Source of the DNA: Lentisphaerae bacterium WC36
Lineage (GTDB): Bacteria; Verrucomicrobiota; Lentisphaeria; Victivallales; SZUA-371
Assembly: GCA_020683205.1 (NCBI GenBank)
Contig: CP085689.1
Location: 930,001-994,000 of the forward strand
DNA length: 64,000 bases
Direction: 5' to 3'
In this document: positions 43,924 through 53,468 of the stretch, piece after piece
Numbering within the stretch: position 1 is the stretch's first letter
Layout of the letters: each line of letters begins with the position of its first letter
Translations under genes and position numbers: made by a program
Notes under the pieces: generated by a model
What the model saw: only the letters and a program-made list of their open reading frames with translations
Database searches by the model: none
Told to the model about the DNA's origin: nothing

Positions 43924-46809
43924 CTAGCGTTGCAATTTTTGCTCTGCACTGACTTTTATAACACTACCATCTGTTTTATAGCAATTAAGTTCAAACTCAA
44001 AATTATGAGCATCTTTATCGAGTGGCACAGTAATTTCAAAAGGGAACTTGGTTTTTGAAAGTGTTTTTATACCATCTTTTGATTGATATTTCAATTCAAC
44101 TTTAGTAAAATCTTTTTTGCTATATTCTAAATAAACATACCCACGAAGTAAATCTTTTCCTAAATTAAATACCATCGCTTTGCCTTTGATTGGTGTTAGC
44201 TCGGTATAATCACATTTCCAGCTATTTTTTGCCGTCGATGTTGCGATTTTATCTTGGAACTTTGGCATCACTTTTAAATTTTTAATTACTAAAGATGTTA
44301 ACCCTTTTGGAGCTATATCAATAGTGATTACCCCATTTTGTAAAATACCATTTTTCACGCCATTTTTAGAAATTATTTCAACTTTATAATTTTTATTTTT
44401 TAATTGAGTAATTATTTTTTTATTTAGTTTAATTTGCGTTTTAATTGGCTTTTCAAATTGATTCATTAAGGCAATATAAAGATTATTTTTTCCACGTGCA
44501 GAAATATAATTGACTTGGTCAGGGACGGTAATTAAATTTTTTGGCATCCATAATAGAGCGTCATTATAATTATAAAAATTTCCAGTCATTGCACCGTATG
44601 CTTTATTTTGCATATATGCATAACCTTCGCTATAATTGTATGGGAAATTAATTTTTCCTTCTGAACGAACGTATGCATCATTGACCAAATAATCAATTAA
44701 CATTGATAACATTGGTAAAATATGATTATAATGAAATGAGCTTACGCTTTGCTCTTTATGTTTTCTTAATGGAAAATCTTCTTTTTCATATGCTGTTGTA
44801 CGCGTTGTATTAATATGATAACCTGGAAAATTTCGATAACGACCAATTACTGCATTGCGTGCAATGTCAATTAAAAACTGATCATTAGTTAGATAACCAA
44901 TTTTCATCATCCAAGGAGCATGGTTTGCCATAAAGATACCACGGTGACCTGGACTGGTGCCAGAAGATTCCGCAGTTAAGCCAATTGCGCTTAAACGCCA
45001 TGCTGGAACTGTTTCTTCAGGGACATAAACCTGTTTATGACCTTTTCCTTTTAAATACCAATACATCGGTGCTTTGCCGTCTTTATTTACTATAAGGTCA
45101 ATATTTGGAATTAATGGAGACAACCAAACAAATTGTGCGTAACGGCGTGCGCCAATATGTGCCGCTTTTAGGAAACGTTTTTCTTTAGTTGCTTCATATA
45201 ACATTAATAAATCCATATAACGTGGGAGGTAGCCATTCCAGAAAAAATCACCGCCAAGGGCGTCTGGATCGTTGAATGTTGTTTGAGCTACATTTAGGCG
45301 TTTTGCCAAATATTTATCAGCCTCAGCAACTGCAAAGTCTAAATATTTTTTATCTTTAGTTGCTGAATAAATACTTAATGCATTCCACCACGTGTCGCCT
45401 TTATCTACTGCATTGAGGTTACGAACTTTGTTGCGTTTAAATTCTTCTTTAGCCAATTTTTTAAATAAAGGGTTTGCATGACCAAACATATTGTACAGCG
45501 CACATAGTTCACTTACAGGAGCGGCTGGACCATCTAAACGATATGATGGGTATTGATTGCGTTGTTTTTCGTTGACGGTAAACAAAAATTTTCCGCGTGA
45601 CAGCATATACTCCATGTATGGATACGCACGTCGTTCAAACATCTCTTTATTATCTAATACAATTGATAGATCTAGGGGATCAATGCTTGAAACATTTTTT
45701 ACAGCTCCAGGCGCGTCTGTTGAATAATTACAGCCTTTGTATTCCTCTTCAAATAAACTATATTTACTCATAATGTAGTCGGCTATATTATCAACAGTTT
45801 TGTTTAAAGAACCTACTGCATTATTGCGATATTCCTTAAAATTAAATAATTTACGCGCAACTACTTCTTGTGCTTTCATAGTATCTGAATCATTTACATA
45901 TAAACGCATTGAGAATTGATAATTTTTATTTTTAGTCATTTTTGAATTAATATTTCCTAAAACTGGAGAAAAAATCATTGGTCGAGCCAAGCCTTTTACA
46001 TCACGAACAGCGACTCCAAAACGAGAATTACTTCTTGTAGGTAATGGCTCAAAAGGATATTCCTTTGGATCTGCAACCACACCAACAGTAGTAGTATTTT
46101 TTGTCACGAATGTTGAAGGAACGGGGCAACGGTATGCTAATGTAAGATAACTTTTTTTAGGGAATCTTTTTTCCTGCCAAATTAATGGTTGCCAAATTTC
46201 GCTAATTTCGGCAACTTTACTAGCAGGAGCTCCAACATAGCCGATTGAGTAATAACCATCTTTTAAGGCTGTAAACTGGTAACTAAATTTAGGTAATGAA
46301 TCTCCTTCAGGTAGTTTCAACTCTGCACTTAGTTTAAATAGTGGGTGTTCTTTAAAAGTAAAATGAATGGTATTTTCAATTACTTTAGCACTTGTGGCAG
46401 TTAACCAAAATGCTGGTGCTGATTGAAAAATATCATTGACACGCCCCTTGTTGCTACCCTTTAATATTGATGGATCGAAACCATCACCGATGCTAAAGTA
46501 GTCAACTTCTTTACTATTTTCTTTTAAGGTATTTTTCGCTTGAGGGTTTGTTGTAATCCAACTTGAGACACTATATTGGCGCCCTGATACACTTCGTAGT
46601 GATATTTTAGGATTTTTTTTTGCAAAAAATACCACGAAATTTGGTTTAAAAATAACACTGAGTTCTTTGGCTTTATTGCTAATTTTTATTGAATGATCTT
46701 TATTTAGATCCGCTTTGAAAGAATCATTCTCTAACGAGTTGAAGTTTAAGAAACTACAACCGGACAGTACCATTGCAAATATGGCACAAAAATAAACTTT
46801 TTTAAACAT
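43924..46809 (-). CDS. Large lipoprotein, probable carbohydrate-active (six-hairpin-like) protein
   Basis: 961 residues. The signal ends in a lipobox (FAMVLSGCSF; Cys at residue 18). An N-terminal beta-rich region (to about residue 320) is followed by a largely helical central region with toroid-like elements: WWNALSIYSATKDKKYLDFA, GGDFFWNGYLPRYMDLLML and AHIGARRYAQFVW. Then comes SSGTSPGHRGIFMANHAPWM, and two beta-domains end the protein. Aromatic-rich helices like these occur in (alpha/alpha)6 glycosidases and polysaccharide lyases. No family or catalytic residue could be fixed by eye. It converges on the aminotransferase pseudogene with a gap of only 24 bp. Confidence 0.65.
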   Translation of the reverse strand: MFKKVYFCAIFAMVLSGCSFLNFNSLENDSFKADLNKDHSIKISNKAKELSVIFKPNFVVFFAKKNPKISLRSVSGRQYSVSSWITTNPQAKNTLKENSKEVDYFSIGDGFDPSILKGSNKGRVNDIFQSAPAFWLTATSAKVIENTIHFTFKEHPLFKLSAELKLPEGDSLPKFSYQFTALKDGYYSIGYVGAPASKVAEISEIWQPLIWQEKRFPKKSYLTLAYRCPVPSTFVTKNTTTVGVVADPKEYPFEPLPTRSNSRFGVAVRDVKGLARPMIFSPVLGNINSKMTKNKNYQFSMRLYVNDSDTMKAQEVVARKLFNFKEYRNNAVGSLNKTVDNIADYIMSKYSLFEEEYKGCNYSTDAPGAVKNVSSIDPLDLSIVLDNKEMFERRAYPYMEYMLSRGKFLFTVNEKQRNQYPSYRLDGPAAPVSELCALYNMFGHANPLFKKLAKEEFKRNKVRNLNAVDKGDTWWNALSIYSATKDKKYLDFAVAEADKYLAKRLNVAQTTFNDPDALGGDFFWNGYLPRYMDLLMLYEATKEKRFLKAAHIGARRYAQFVWLSPLIPNIDLIVNKDGKAPMYWYLKGKGHKQVYVPEETVPAWRLSAIGLTAESSGTSPGHRGIFMANHAPWMMKIGYLTNDQFLIDIARNAVIGRYRNFPGYHINTTRTTAYEKEDFPLRKHKEQSVSSFHYNHILPMLSMLIDYLVNDAYVRSEGKINFPYNYSEGYAYMQNKAYGAMTGNFYNYNDALLWMPKNLITVPDQVNYISARGKNNLYIALMNQFEKPIKTQIKLNKKIITQLKNKNYKVEIISKNGVKNGILQNGVITIDIAPKGLTSLVIKNLKVMPKFQDKIATSTAKNSWKCDYTELTPIKGKAMVFNLGKDLLRGYVYLEYSKKDFTKVELKYQSKDGIKTLSKTKFPFEITVPLDKDAHNFEFELNCYKTDGSVIKVSAEQKLQR

Positions 46810-46986
46810 AATCTCTATCCCTTTATTTAGTTGTTTATGTTAAAAATATAAATTAAAATTTAGTTTATTTCAATACTAAAAAGTTATCAATATTTATCAA
46901 ATAGTTATTTGAATTTTATTGATGTTAAGAACTTAAGGGATATATGGTTATACTTCGACCAATTAAAAAAAATAAAAAAATGCTTA

Positions 46987-47467
46987 CTAATTATCTTTTT
47001 CTTGTAGATATTTAAAATTATAGTAATTCAAGTTTTTAGTTAGTTGGAAAATTCGAATTGTAATTGCTGAAATAATAAAAATAATTAATGAAATTTTTCC
47101 ACCATATGAAAATGATGAAGTAGAAACTGTCGAGTCTTTCAATATATGGCTAGGTTCTATAGCATATGTTATTAATAACGGTAATATATAGTATAATATA
47201 TGATGTTTTGTCAAATAATTTTTGAGTTTTAGTTATTTTAGTGCCCATGTCTAATAAATTTCTAAATGTTTTCCAAAATTTTAGCATTGTTATAGCTAAA
47301 ACTGTTATGCTAAAAAGTAGGGCAATTGCATTTACTGGGATGGAGTAACTAGAATTTCCTTTTGTTATCGTATTTTCATAACTAATTGAATAACTCCAGT
47401 TTAAACAATATAAAATTAAACAATAACTTAAAACAACGATAATATTTTTTAATTCGCGAGGTTCCAT
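46987..47467 (-). pseudogene. Small four-helix membrane protein, frameshifted
   Basis: Two overlapping leftward frames form one plausible membrane protein. The first, from the ATG at 47467 (GGAGAAATTA upstream), has helices IIVVLSYCLILYCLNW and AIALLFSITVLAITMLKFW and ends at 47150. The second continues as TKHHILYYILPLLITYAIEP and SLIIFIISAITIRIFQL, ending LQEKDN at 46987. One indel between about 47165 and 47215 would rejoin them into roughly 160 residues. Alternatively these are two small proteins. No family is recognised. Confidence 0.5.
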
Positions 47468-47549
47468 TAATTTCTCCAATTTTGTCAAAATATTATATAT
47501 TTATAGCCTGGTTATTTTACAAATTAATTATAAAAATATGCAAAATTTT

Positions 47550-47604
47550 TTAATAATATTAAAAAAAACATTAATAATATTAAAAAAAACTTGAATAATG
47601 TTAA
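47550..47604 (+). repeat. Iterated 21-bp repeat upstream of the DUF2089 gene
   Basis: The core AATAATRTTAA occurs at 47552, 47573 and 47594, an exact 21-bp period, or two DNA turns. The first two units are nearly identical, TTAATAATATTAAAAAAAAC being common to both. Each has TTAAT/ATTAA dyad arms. The phasing suggests cooperative regulator binding about 50-100 bp before the regulator start. Confidence 0.55.
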
Positions 47605-47653
47605 ACTAAAAGCTAAAATATTTTATATTAATAATTATTAACGAGGATAAATT

Positions 47654-48016
47654 ATGGATAATTTTTCAAACAATTGTCATAATTGTGCACACAAAATGGA
47701 AATAAAGGTCATGAAGTGTCCAAATTGTGACTTGGAAATCTCTGGTAATATTGAATTACCTAGATTGGCACAACTTGATCCGCAAAGTAGAAAATTTATT
47801 GAATTATTCGTTCTTTCTGGTGGGTCATTAAAAGAGGTTGGAAAGATTTTAGACCTTTCTTATCCAACTGTGCGCAATCGTTTAGATTCTATTATTGAGT
47901 CATTAAAACAACTCAATGAGGAGAAAAAAGTCAAGCGTGAAGAAATAATTAAACAACTTGAAGCTGGAGTGATTAGTAGTTCAGAAGCTCTCCAACTACT
48001 AAATAAACTAAATTGA
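47654..48016 (+). CDS. DUF2089-family DNA-binding regulator
   Basis: 120 residues. An N-terminal zinc ribbon (CHNCAH and CPNCDLEI pairs) precedes a helix-turn-helix similar to sigma-70 region 4 (SRKFIELFVLSGGSLKEVGK, then LDLSYPTVRNRLDSIIESLK), and a short C-terminal helical motif (IIKQLEAGVISSSEALQLLN) resembles SHOCT-type or DUF2089 tails. The length and order are those of DUF2089 regulators. GAGGATAAATT precedes the ATG. It is the first gene of an operon with three large paralogous membrane proteins and probably controls them through the iterated repeat upstream. Confidence 0.85.
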   Translation: MDNFSNNCHNCAHKMEIKVMKCPNCDLEISGNIELPRLAQLDPQSRKFIELFVLSGGSLKEVGKILDLSYPTVRNRLDSIIESLKQLNEEKKVKREEIIKQLEAGVISSSEALQLLNKLN

Positions 48017-48026
48017 GGGGTATTTT

Positions 48027-50720
48027 ATGTATTATAATGATGGTGTTGAACCGGCTGCTAGTACGCTGGTAAATTTTTTAACTTTTATTGGTCCTGGAGC
48101 TTTAATTATTTTTTTAACTTTATTAATTAGTTTTCTAATTCTATTTTTTACTGAAAAAAGAAGACGAAAGTTAATTCTCAAGCAGTCAAGTGAAATTGAT
48201 CGCATTAAGCTGTTAAATGATATTTCTGAATTCGAAAAGCAGCAATTGATTGATGCCTTGAACTGTTTACCTGAAGTAATTGAAGAATACCCGTTACCTG
48301 ATAGAGCATTACTTTTAACTGCTAAATTGACTAAGTTTTATGCTTTATTCAAAGTAATAATGGTTATTTTAGTTGGTATTTTTTTCGCCATATTTATGAA
48401 TATTCCAAAAGTAAAAATTAATGAAAGTATGCCATTTGCATTAATTATCATTTCGTTGATAACCGTGTTAGTTGTTGTATTGGCAATATTTGAATTTATT
48501 ATGGCTAAAAAACTTACTTATGGCAACCTAAAAGCAAGAAAATTTTTAATTTTTACATGGATGTTGAATCCTTTCATTATTACTGTTTCATATTCAAAAG
48601 AGGTCGAGTATTGCTGTATGCCAGTGGTTTTTGCAATTGCAATTTATAGCCTATGGACGCTATTCTATCGAGAAGGTGCTAAGCGAGCAATCAGTTTTAA
48701 TTCGTCAAAAGAGTTTACAGCGAAAACCAAGAATATTTTAGCTGCTATTTTAATTGCTTTAAGTGTCCTAAACTATACAACAATTAGAAATAAAAATTTA
48801 AAAGGAAGTGATTTTCAAAGCACAAGTGGGGGAGGTATTAGTTGGAATCAATCATTACACCCAGAAATTAATCAAATCAATTTTATCGCAATTTCTAAAG
48901 ATAAAAGAATTGAAAAATTGGCACGGAGTTTAGCTGAAAAATTTTCAAAACAGCATAAAATAAAAGTAGTTGTAATAGCTAATGCTGACGATAATCGTAT
49001 CCAAAATGTAACTAATCAAGCAACTGTGTTCTTGAATAAACTCAATATTAAGACTTATAAAAAGTTGTATTATAAGGAAAAGAAAAAAGAGCGAAGTTTT
49101 TTTTCAATTGGCATACCCGAAAAAATAATTAATAACCCATTTGTTAGTACATTAGCTGTAAAAGTTGATGCTATAAATATAACGACTGGTTTTAGAAGTT
49201 TAAATTTTCAAAAGATGGGTGATAATTTTGAAAAAAATTATAGTTTAGCGTATATGGGTAGTGAAGCAAAAGCTATTGAGAAATTAGCCACTGAAATTTA
49301 TAATGGCTGTTTGGTAACTATGATTCATAAAAAAGAAGAGCAAATTAATATTCCAAGCTATGTTGTTAATCAAGAAAAGTATGTTGATTTAGTAAAAAAA
49401 TTTCAATTTTTAGAAGGTGTTGAAATTTTACATAATTCATACGATTTTTATAGTGGTCAGACAACCTTTTTGCGCATTCCAGTTGCAGCTAAAGATTTAG
49501 TTAAAAAAGTTAATAAACTAAAAAAATCATTAGAAGAAAACGGCTTTGATGATATTTGTAATCGTGATATTTCAAATAATAAAACTAAAGAGGTATTTAA
49601 GTTAATCGCGCCTCAGGTTTTTTATTTGAGAGATAAAAAGCAGTATACTGCAGAAAATGTGCAAAATTTCTCAAATTATATCGTGTTAGTTTACCAAAGA
49701 ATGGTTAAAGGATATGATCTAAAAAAGAAGAATATTCCAGATGATTATCGTCAAAAATTTAAAAGATTTTATCTCGAAAATCCGTTATCTTTTTTGAAAT
49801 TAAGATATGATAATCGACAATTTTTTGATCTAAATTTTGAACTTGAAATGTATCAAAAATTTTTAAATGGAAAAAATTTATCTCAAGATTTGCTTTACAA
49901 AATTTATACTCATTTGCAAAAAATAAAGTGTGATAAAAAGTTAAAAAATCCATTAATAGTTAATTGTGAAAATCAAATTTTTAATAAAGTCAAAGCTCTA
50001 GAAAATAAAAAATTATCACCTAAAGAGTACATTAAAAATTTAAAGCAATTAGATGGTTTTATCAAGGGGCGGTTTACTGCCAAAGATTTTAAAACTAAAT
50101 TAAAAAAAGAATTTGATAAACTAGTGCCAGTTATTGAAATAAACGATTTAAAATTTTCATACATTAAAAAGCCTGAACCATGGTCTCCAGAACTTAAAGC
50201 TGCATTAAAAAGAGATACAGGAATAGAGTTTAAGGATAAAAAGCATAAAGATGATTTGTATAAATCAAAGACTTTTACATACCCATATGACTCAAAAAAA
50301 AGTTTTGTTATGATAATTACCAAAAATGGAGTTGAAGTGACAACCTTAACAGCTTATGAGTATTTTGAAAATGATCAAAAGAAGTTAAATCTTGGTTCTT
50401 TTAATGATGGTGATATGTCATATAAATTTAAAAATAAATTAAAGCGGGACTTGGGTTCTTCTGCGATATTTAGAAAAATGAAAAGAAGCGATAATTCAGT
50501 TTATTATGAGAATTTTAGTAGGTCAAGCGATGGATTTAGTAAATTTTCTTATCCAGAAGTAAAGGCTGGAGAGATTAAAATATTTTACTCAATAGGACAT
50601 GTGAAAGATAGTAATAAAAAAGAGCTCAAGGTAACCATTTGTTACGGAGTTAAACATACAGAAAAATCTCAAAAAAGATCTAATAAAGAACAAGCTAATA
50701 AGGAAGGAGTAAAAAAATGA
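48027..50720 (+). CDS. Large membrane protein, paralog 1 of 3
   Basis: 897 residues, family not recognised. One N-terminal helix (LIIFLTLLISFLILFF) is followed by a conserved cytoplasmic motif (EKRRRKLILKQSSEIDRI, then LNCLPEVIEEYPLPD and AKLTKFYALFK, residues about 42-108). A membrane block of about five helices follows (residues about 110-252, including ARKFLIFTWMLNPFII). From about residue 265 a large lysine-rich soluble domain runs to the end, presumably extracytoplasmic. The soluble part begins INQINFIAISKDKR, shared in pattern with the next two proteins, and contains INIPSYVVNQEKY. It starts 10 bp after the DUF2089 stop. No enzyme motif was found. Confidence 0.75.
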   Translation: MYYNDGVEPAASTLVNFLTFIGPGALIIFLTLLISFLILFFTEKRRRKLILKQSSEIDRIKLLNDISEFEKQQLIDALNCLPEVIEEYPLPDRALLLTAKLTKFYALFKVIMVILVGIFFAIFMNIPKVKINESMPFALIIISLITVLVVVLAIFEFIMAKKLTYGNLKARKFLIFTWMLNPFIITVSYSKEVEYCCMPVVFAIAIYSLWTLFYREGAKRAISFNSSKEFTAKTKNILAAILIALSVLNYTTIRNKNLKGSDFQSTSGGGISWNQSLHPEINQINFIAISKDKRIEKLARSLAEKFSKQHKIKVVVIANADDNRIQNVTNQATVFLNKLNIKTYKKLYYKEKKKERSFFSIGIPEKIINNPFVSTLAVKVDAINITTGFRSLNFQKMGDNFEKNYSLAYMGSEAKAIEKLATEIYNGCLVTMIHKKEEQINIPSYVVNQEKYVDLVKKFQFLEGVEILHNSYDFYSGQTTFLRIPVAAKDLVKKVNKLKKSLEENGFDDICNRDISNNKTKEVFKLIAPQVFYLRDKKQYTAENVQNFSNYIVLVYQRMVKGYDLKKKNIPDDYRQKFKRFYLENPLSFLKLRYDNRQFFDLNFELEMYQKFLNGKNLSQDLLYKIYTHLQKIKCDKKLKNPLIVNCENQIFNKVKALENKKLSPKEYIKNLKQLDGFIKGRFTAKDFKTKLKKEFDKLVPVIEINDLKFSYIKKPEPWSPELKAALKRDTGIEFKDKKHKDDLYKSKTFTYPYDSKKSFVMIITKNGVEVTTLTAYEYFENDQKKLNLGSFNDGDMSYKFKNKLKRDLGSSAIFRKMKRSDNSVYYENFSRSSDGFSKFSYPEVKAGEIKIFYSIGHVKDSNKKELKVTICYGVKHTEKSQKRSNKEQANKEGVKK

Positions 50721-53458
50721 ATTTATTTGCTTTAATTGCTACAAAATCATTTAATTATACAAGCTCAATATTTTTGACATTTTGCGCATTATTAATCAGT
50801 GCTGTAATTTTGGTAATTTTTGAAAAGCGCCGCCGTAAATTAATTTTAAAACAATCCTCAGAAGTTGAACGCATTCAAAGACTAAAAGATATTGATTATA
50901 CTGAAAAGCGAAAATTAATAGTAGCAATGAATTGTTTACCAGAGATTATTGAAGAATATCCTATGCCAGATGTTCATCTGCGAATTGCAGCAATGTTAAG
51001 TAAATTTTACGCATTGTTTAAGTTAGCAAATATTGCCACTGCCTTGATTTTTACCTTAGTTTTCGCAAAAAACATTTTAAATATTAATGAAAATTTTGAT
51101 GGTCAAATTACATTTCAAGAACATCAAACAGTTCCATATGCATTTTTACTAATTTCAGTAGCGTGTTTCATTATAGCCATTTTGGCAGTTTGTGAATTTT
51201 TGGCAGGACGCAAAGTTTCACATGGTAGCATTAGGGCACGTAACTTTTTGATTTTCAGTTGGATTTTTAATCCATTGATTTTAAGCTTTGGATTTATTGC
51301 GAGCAATTTATATATTAAGTATTTAGTCATCGTCCCAATTGCACTTTATATTTTATGGACATTGATTTTAAGAAATAATTCAACAGCAAAAATTTCATTT
51401 ACAGGGAAAAATAACACTAAAATTGCTAAAATTTTAGTTTCAAGTACTGTAGTTATTTTACTAATTTCATCGTTTTTATCATTTCACGGATTTTTTATAA
51501 AGTTAAATTATGATTCAATGTTTTCAACAACAAATTGTAAGTTTGAAGCAAATGAAGGAGTGAGCACTTCAAGTAATGGTTTTGGTTATAAAATTAACAG
51601 CGTAAGGTTTTTGATAGTTGAAAAAAATGACAAAGAATTGATTAATGTTATTAATAAATTACAATCTTCATTACAGAAAAAATTTCCTCAAATAAAATTT
51701 GTCATTCATGATGATAAGTTAGATAACAATAAATTATTCAATAGTACTAATGAAGCCGTTCTAGCGGTTGGTAACTTGGCATATTATCGTCATGATTTTT
51801 TAAAAAGAGAGCAAAAAAATTATGAAAATGCGGTATTAAATTCACAACAAAGGAATAGTTTTCGCAGTATTTTGAAGCCGTTTAAAATGTCAAAAAATAA
51901 AGAAGTAGCAAATTTATTTGCAGAGCTTGATAATTATAATCAACAAACATTATGGCGTTATACTTCTAAGAAAAAACACTTTTATATTTATCGATTATTT
52001 CAACGTTGTCGTTCACAACAATATAGACATAAATTGCATTTGCGATACAATAATATGTGTGAATTAAACATGAAGTATGCGTATGATGGTACTGAAGAGA
52101 AAATTTATCAAAAAATGTACGATTTTTCTAAGAAAAATTTAACTAAAATACTAAATAAAAATAAAGAAGATTGCAATAATCTTATTGAAATTCCCGAATA
52201 TCTTTGTCAAAAAGTTTTAGCAAAAGATTCCATTAAAAATCATTTAAAAAAATTATATTTCATGAAAAAAGCACAGTTGCTTGGTTCATTTTATAATTGT
52301 AGTGATCTAGAGCGGTTGGTTTATAAATCTCCAATATCAAAGGATAAAGGTATTCTTCAGATTGTTAAAGATTATAGAAATGAACTAAAAAAACAAGGTT
52401 GGAAAAGCGATGGTATGCATGAAGGAAATTTTTACAAAAAGGATATGCATATTAGATTAGTGTTTCCTAATTCATATGATGATCATGACTCGAAGAAAAT
52501 TAAAGTAAAAAATTATTCTTTAGATTATCTTTTAGTGGATATTAGCAAATACCGTTCTCAGGATTTTTCAAAAGATAATACAACTAAATTATTTGACACA
52601 AATTCACGGTTATTTAACATTATTGCAATAAATAAATATTTTAGCGCCGATGAAATTGTTAAATATTATCAACAAACATTAAACTGTAAAATAGAGTTAT
52701 CATTTGACGAATTGAAACGTATGTATAAAAGTTGTCGCCAATCAAAAAAGATTTCACATAAAGTTAAAGAGAAATTATTAAAGCGAATTGAAAAACGTAT
52801 TTGTCAAAATGCACAAAAAGTAAAAGAATCAATTACAAACAATAACGATGAGCAATCTGCATTAGATGCTAAAAATATTATCGAATTTTGTAGCAAACCA
52901 AGTGAAGTAAATACTGAATTTATGAATCGAATTTTTAAAATCTTTAAAGATTATCATATTATTATTAATGAAGAAAAATTCTCAATAGTCAATCCATTTA
53001 AAGATAAAGATAAGTTAATAAAAACCGTAAATTTGAAGTTGAAAGATTTGCTAAAATCCCCAAAATTAATTACTATTTATAACTCATATGTTACTGATAG
53101 TATGCCAATAAATGCTTTAGTTTATTCAAAAATTAATGATCAAGGAAAGCAAGTAGTGATATTTAATACTCCTGAATGGGGCGGAACTAATGAATTGCCA
53201 AAAACAATGCAAAAATCAATCAATACCAAAAAAATCGTTTTTAGTAGAATGTGTAGTTATTATAAAAATTGGAAGCAAGTTAATGGCTGTGGCTCGTCAA
53301 CAATTGATTATATAGCCGAATATTTCGATGACAGCAAACTTTATGATAGATATTTCGATAAATATTTTTATATCAAATTAATTTTCACAGACGATAATTT
53401 AAAAGATTGTGAACTAGTCGTTTACTATCCAGAAAAATTTAAAAAACAAGATATATAA
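50717..53458 (+). CDS. Large membrane protein, paralog 2 of 3
   Basis: 913 residues. Same plan as its neighbours: N-terminal helix, EKRRRKLILKQSSEVERI with MNCLPEIIEEYPMPD and LSKFYALFK, a five-helix block (ARNFLIFSWIFNPLIL), then a long basic soluble domain beginning KINSVRFLIVEKNDK and containing IEIPEYLCQKV. The N-terminal third is strongly conserved among the three; the soluble domains have diverged far. It overlaps paralog 1 by 4 nt (ATGA), behind AAGGAG. This suggests gene duplication with the membrane module kept and the outer domain under diversifying change. Confidence 0.75.
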   Translation: MNLFALIATKSFNYTSSIFLTFCALLISAVILVIFEKRRRKLILKQSSEVERIQRLKDIDYTEKRKLIVAMNCLPEIIEEYPMPDVHLRIAAMLSKFYALFKLANIATALIFTLVFAKNILNINENFDGQITFQEHQTVPYAFLLISVACFIIAILAVCEFLAGRKVSHGSIRARNFLIFSWIFNPLILSFGFIASNLYIKYLVIVPIALYILWTLILRNNSTAKISFTGKNNTKIAKILVSSTVVILLISSFLSFHGFFIKLNYDSMFSTTNCKFEANEGVSTSSNGFGYKINSVRFLIVEKNDKELINVINKLQSSLQKKFPQIKFVIHDDKLDNNKLFNSTNEAVLAVGNLAYYRHDFLKREQKNYENAVLNSQQRNSFRSILKPFKMSKNKEVANLFAELDNYNQQTLWRYTSKKKHFYIYRLFQRCRSQQYRHKLHLRYNNMCELNMKYAYDGTEEKIYQKMYDFSKKNLTKILNKNKEDCNNLIEIPEYLCQKVLAKDSIKNHLKKLYFMKKAQLLGSFYNCSDLERLVYKSPISKDKGILQIVKDYRNELKKQGWKSDGMHEGNFYKKDMHIRLVFPNSYDDHDSKKIKVKNYSLDYLLVDISKYRSQDFSKDNTTKLFDTNSRLFNIIAINKYFSADEIVKYYQQTLNCKIELSFDELKRMYKSCRQSKKISHKVKEKLLKRIEKRICQNAQKVKESITNNNDEQSALDAKNIIEFCSKPSEVNTEFMNRIFKIFKDYHIIINEEKFSIVNPFKDKDKLIKTVNLKLKDLLKSPKLITIYNSYVTDSMPINALVYSKINDQGKQVVIFNTPEWGGTNELPKTMQKSINTKKIVFSRMCSYYKNWKQVNGCGSSTIDYIAEYFDDSKLYDRYFDKYFYIKLIFTDDNLKDCELVVYYPEKFKKQDI

Positions 53459-53468
53459 AAGGAATATT

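Noticed and set aside
47550-47604. CRISPR-like short repeat array
   Set aside because: Only three short AT-rich units with no unique spacers and no cas genes; better read as an operator array.
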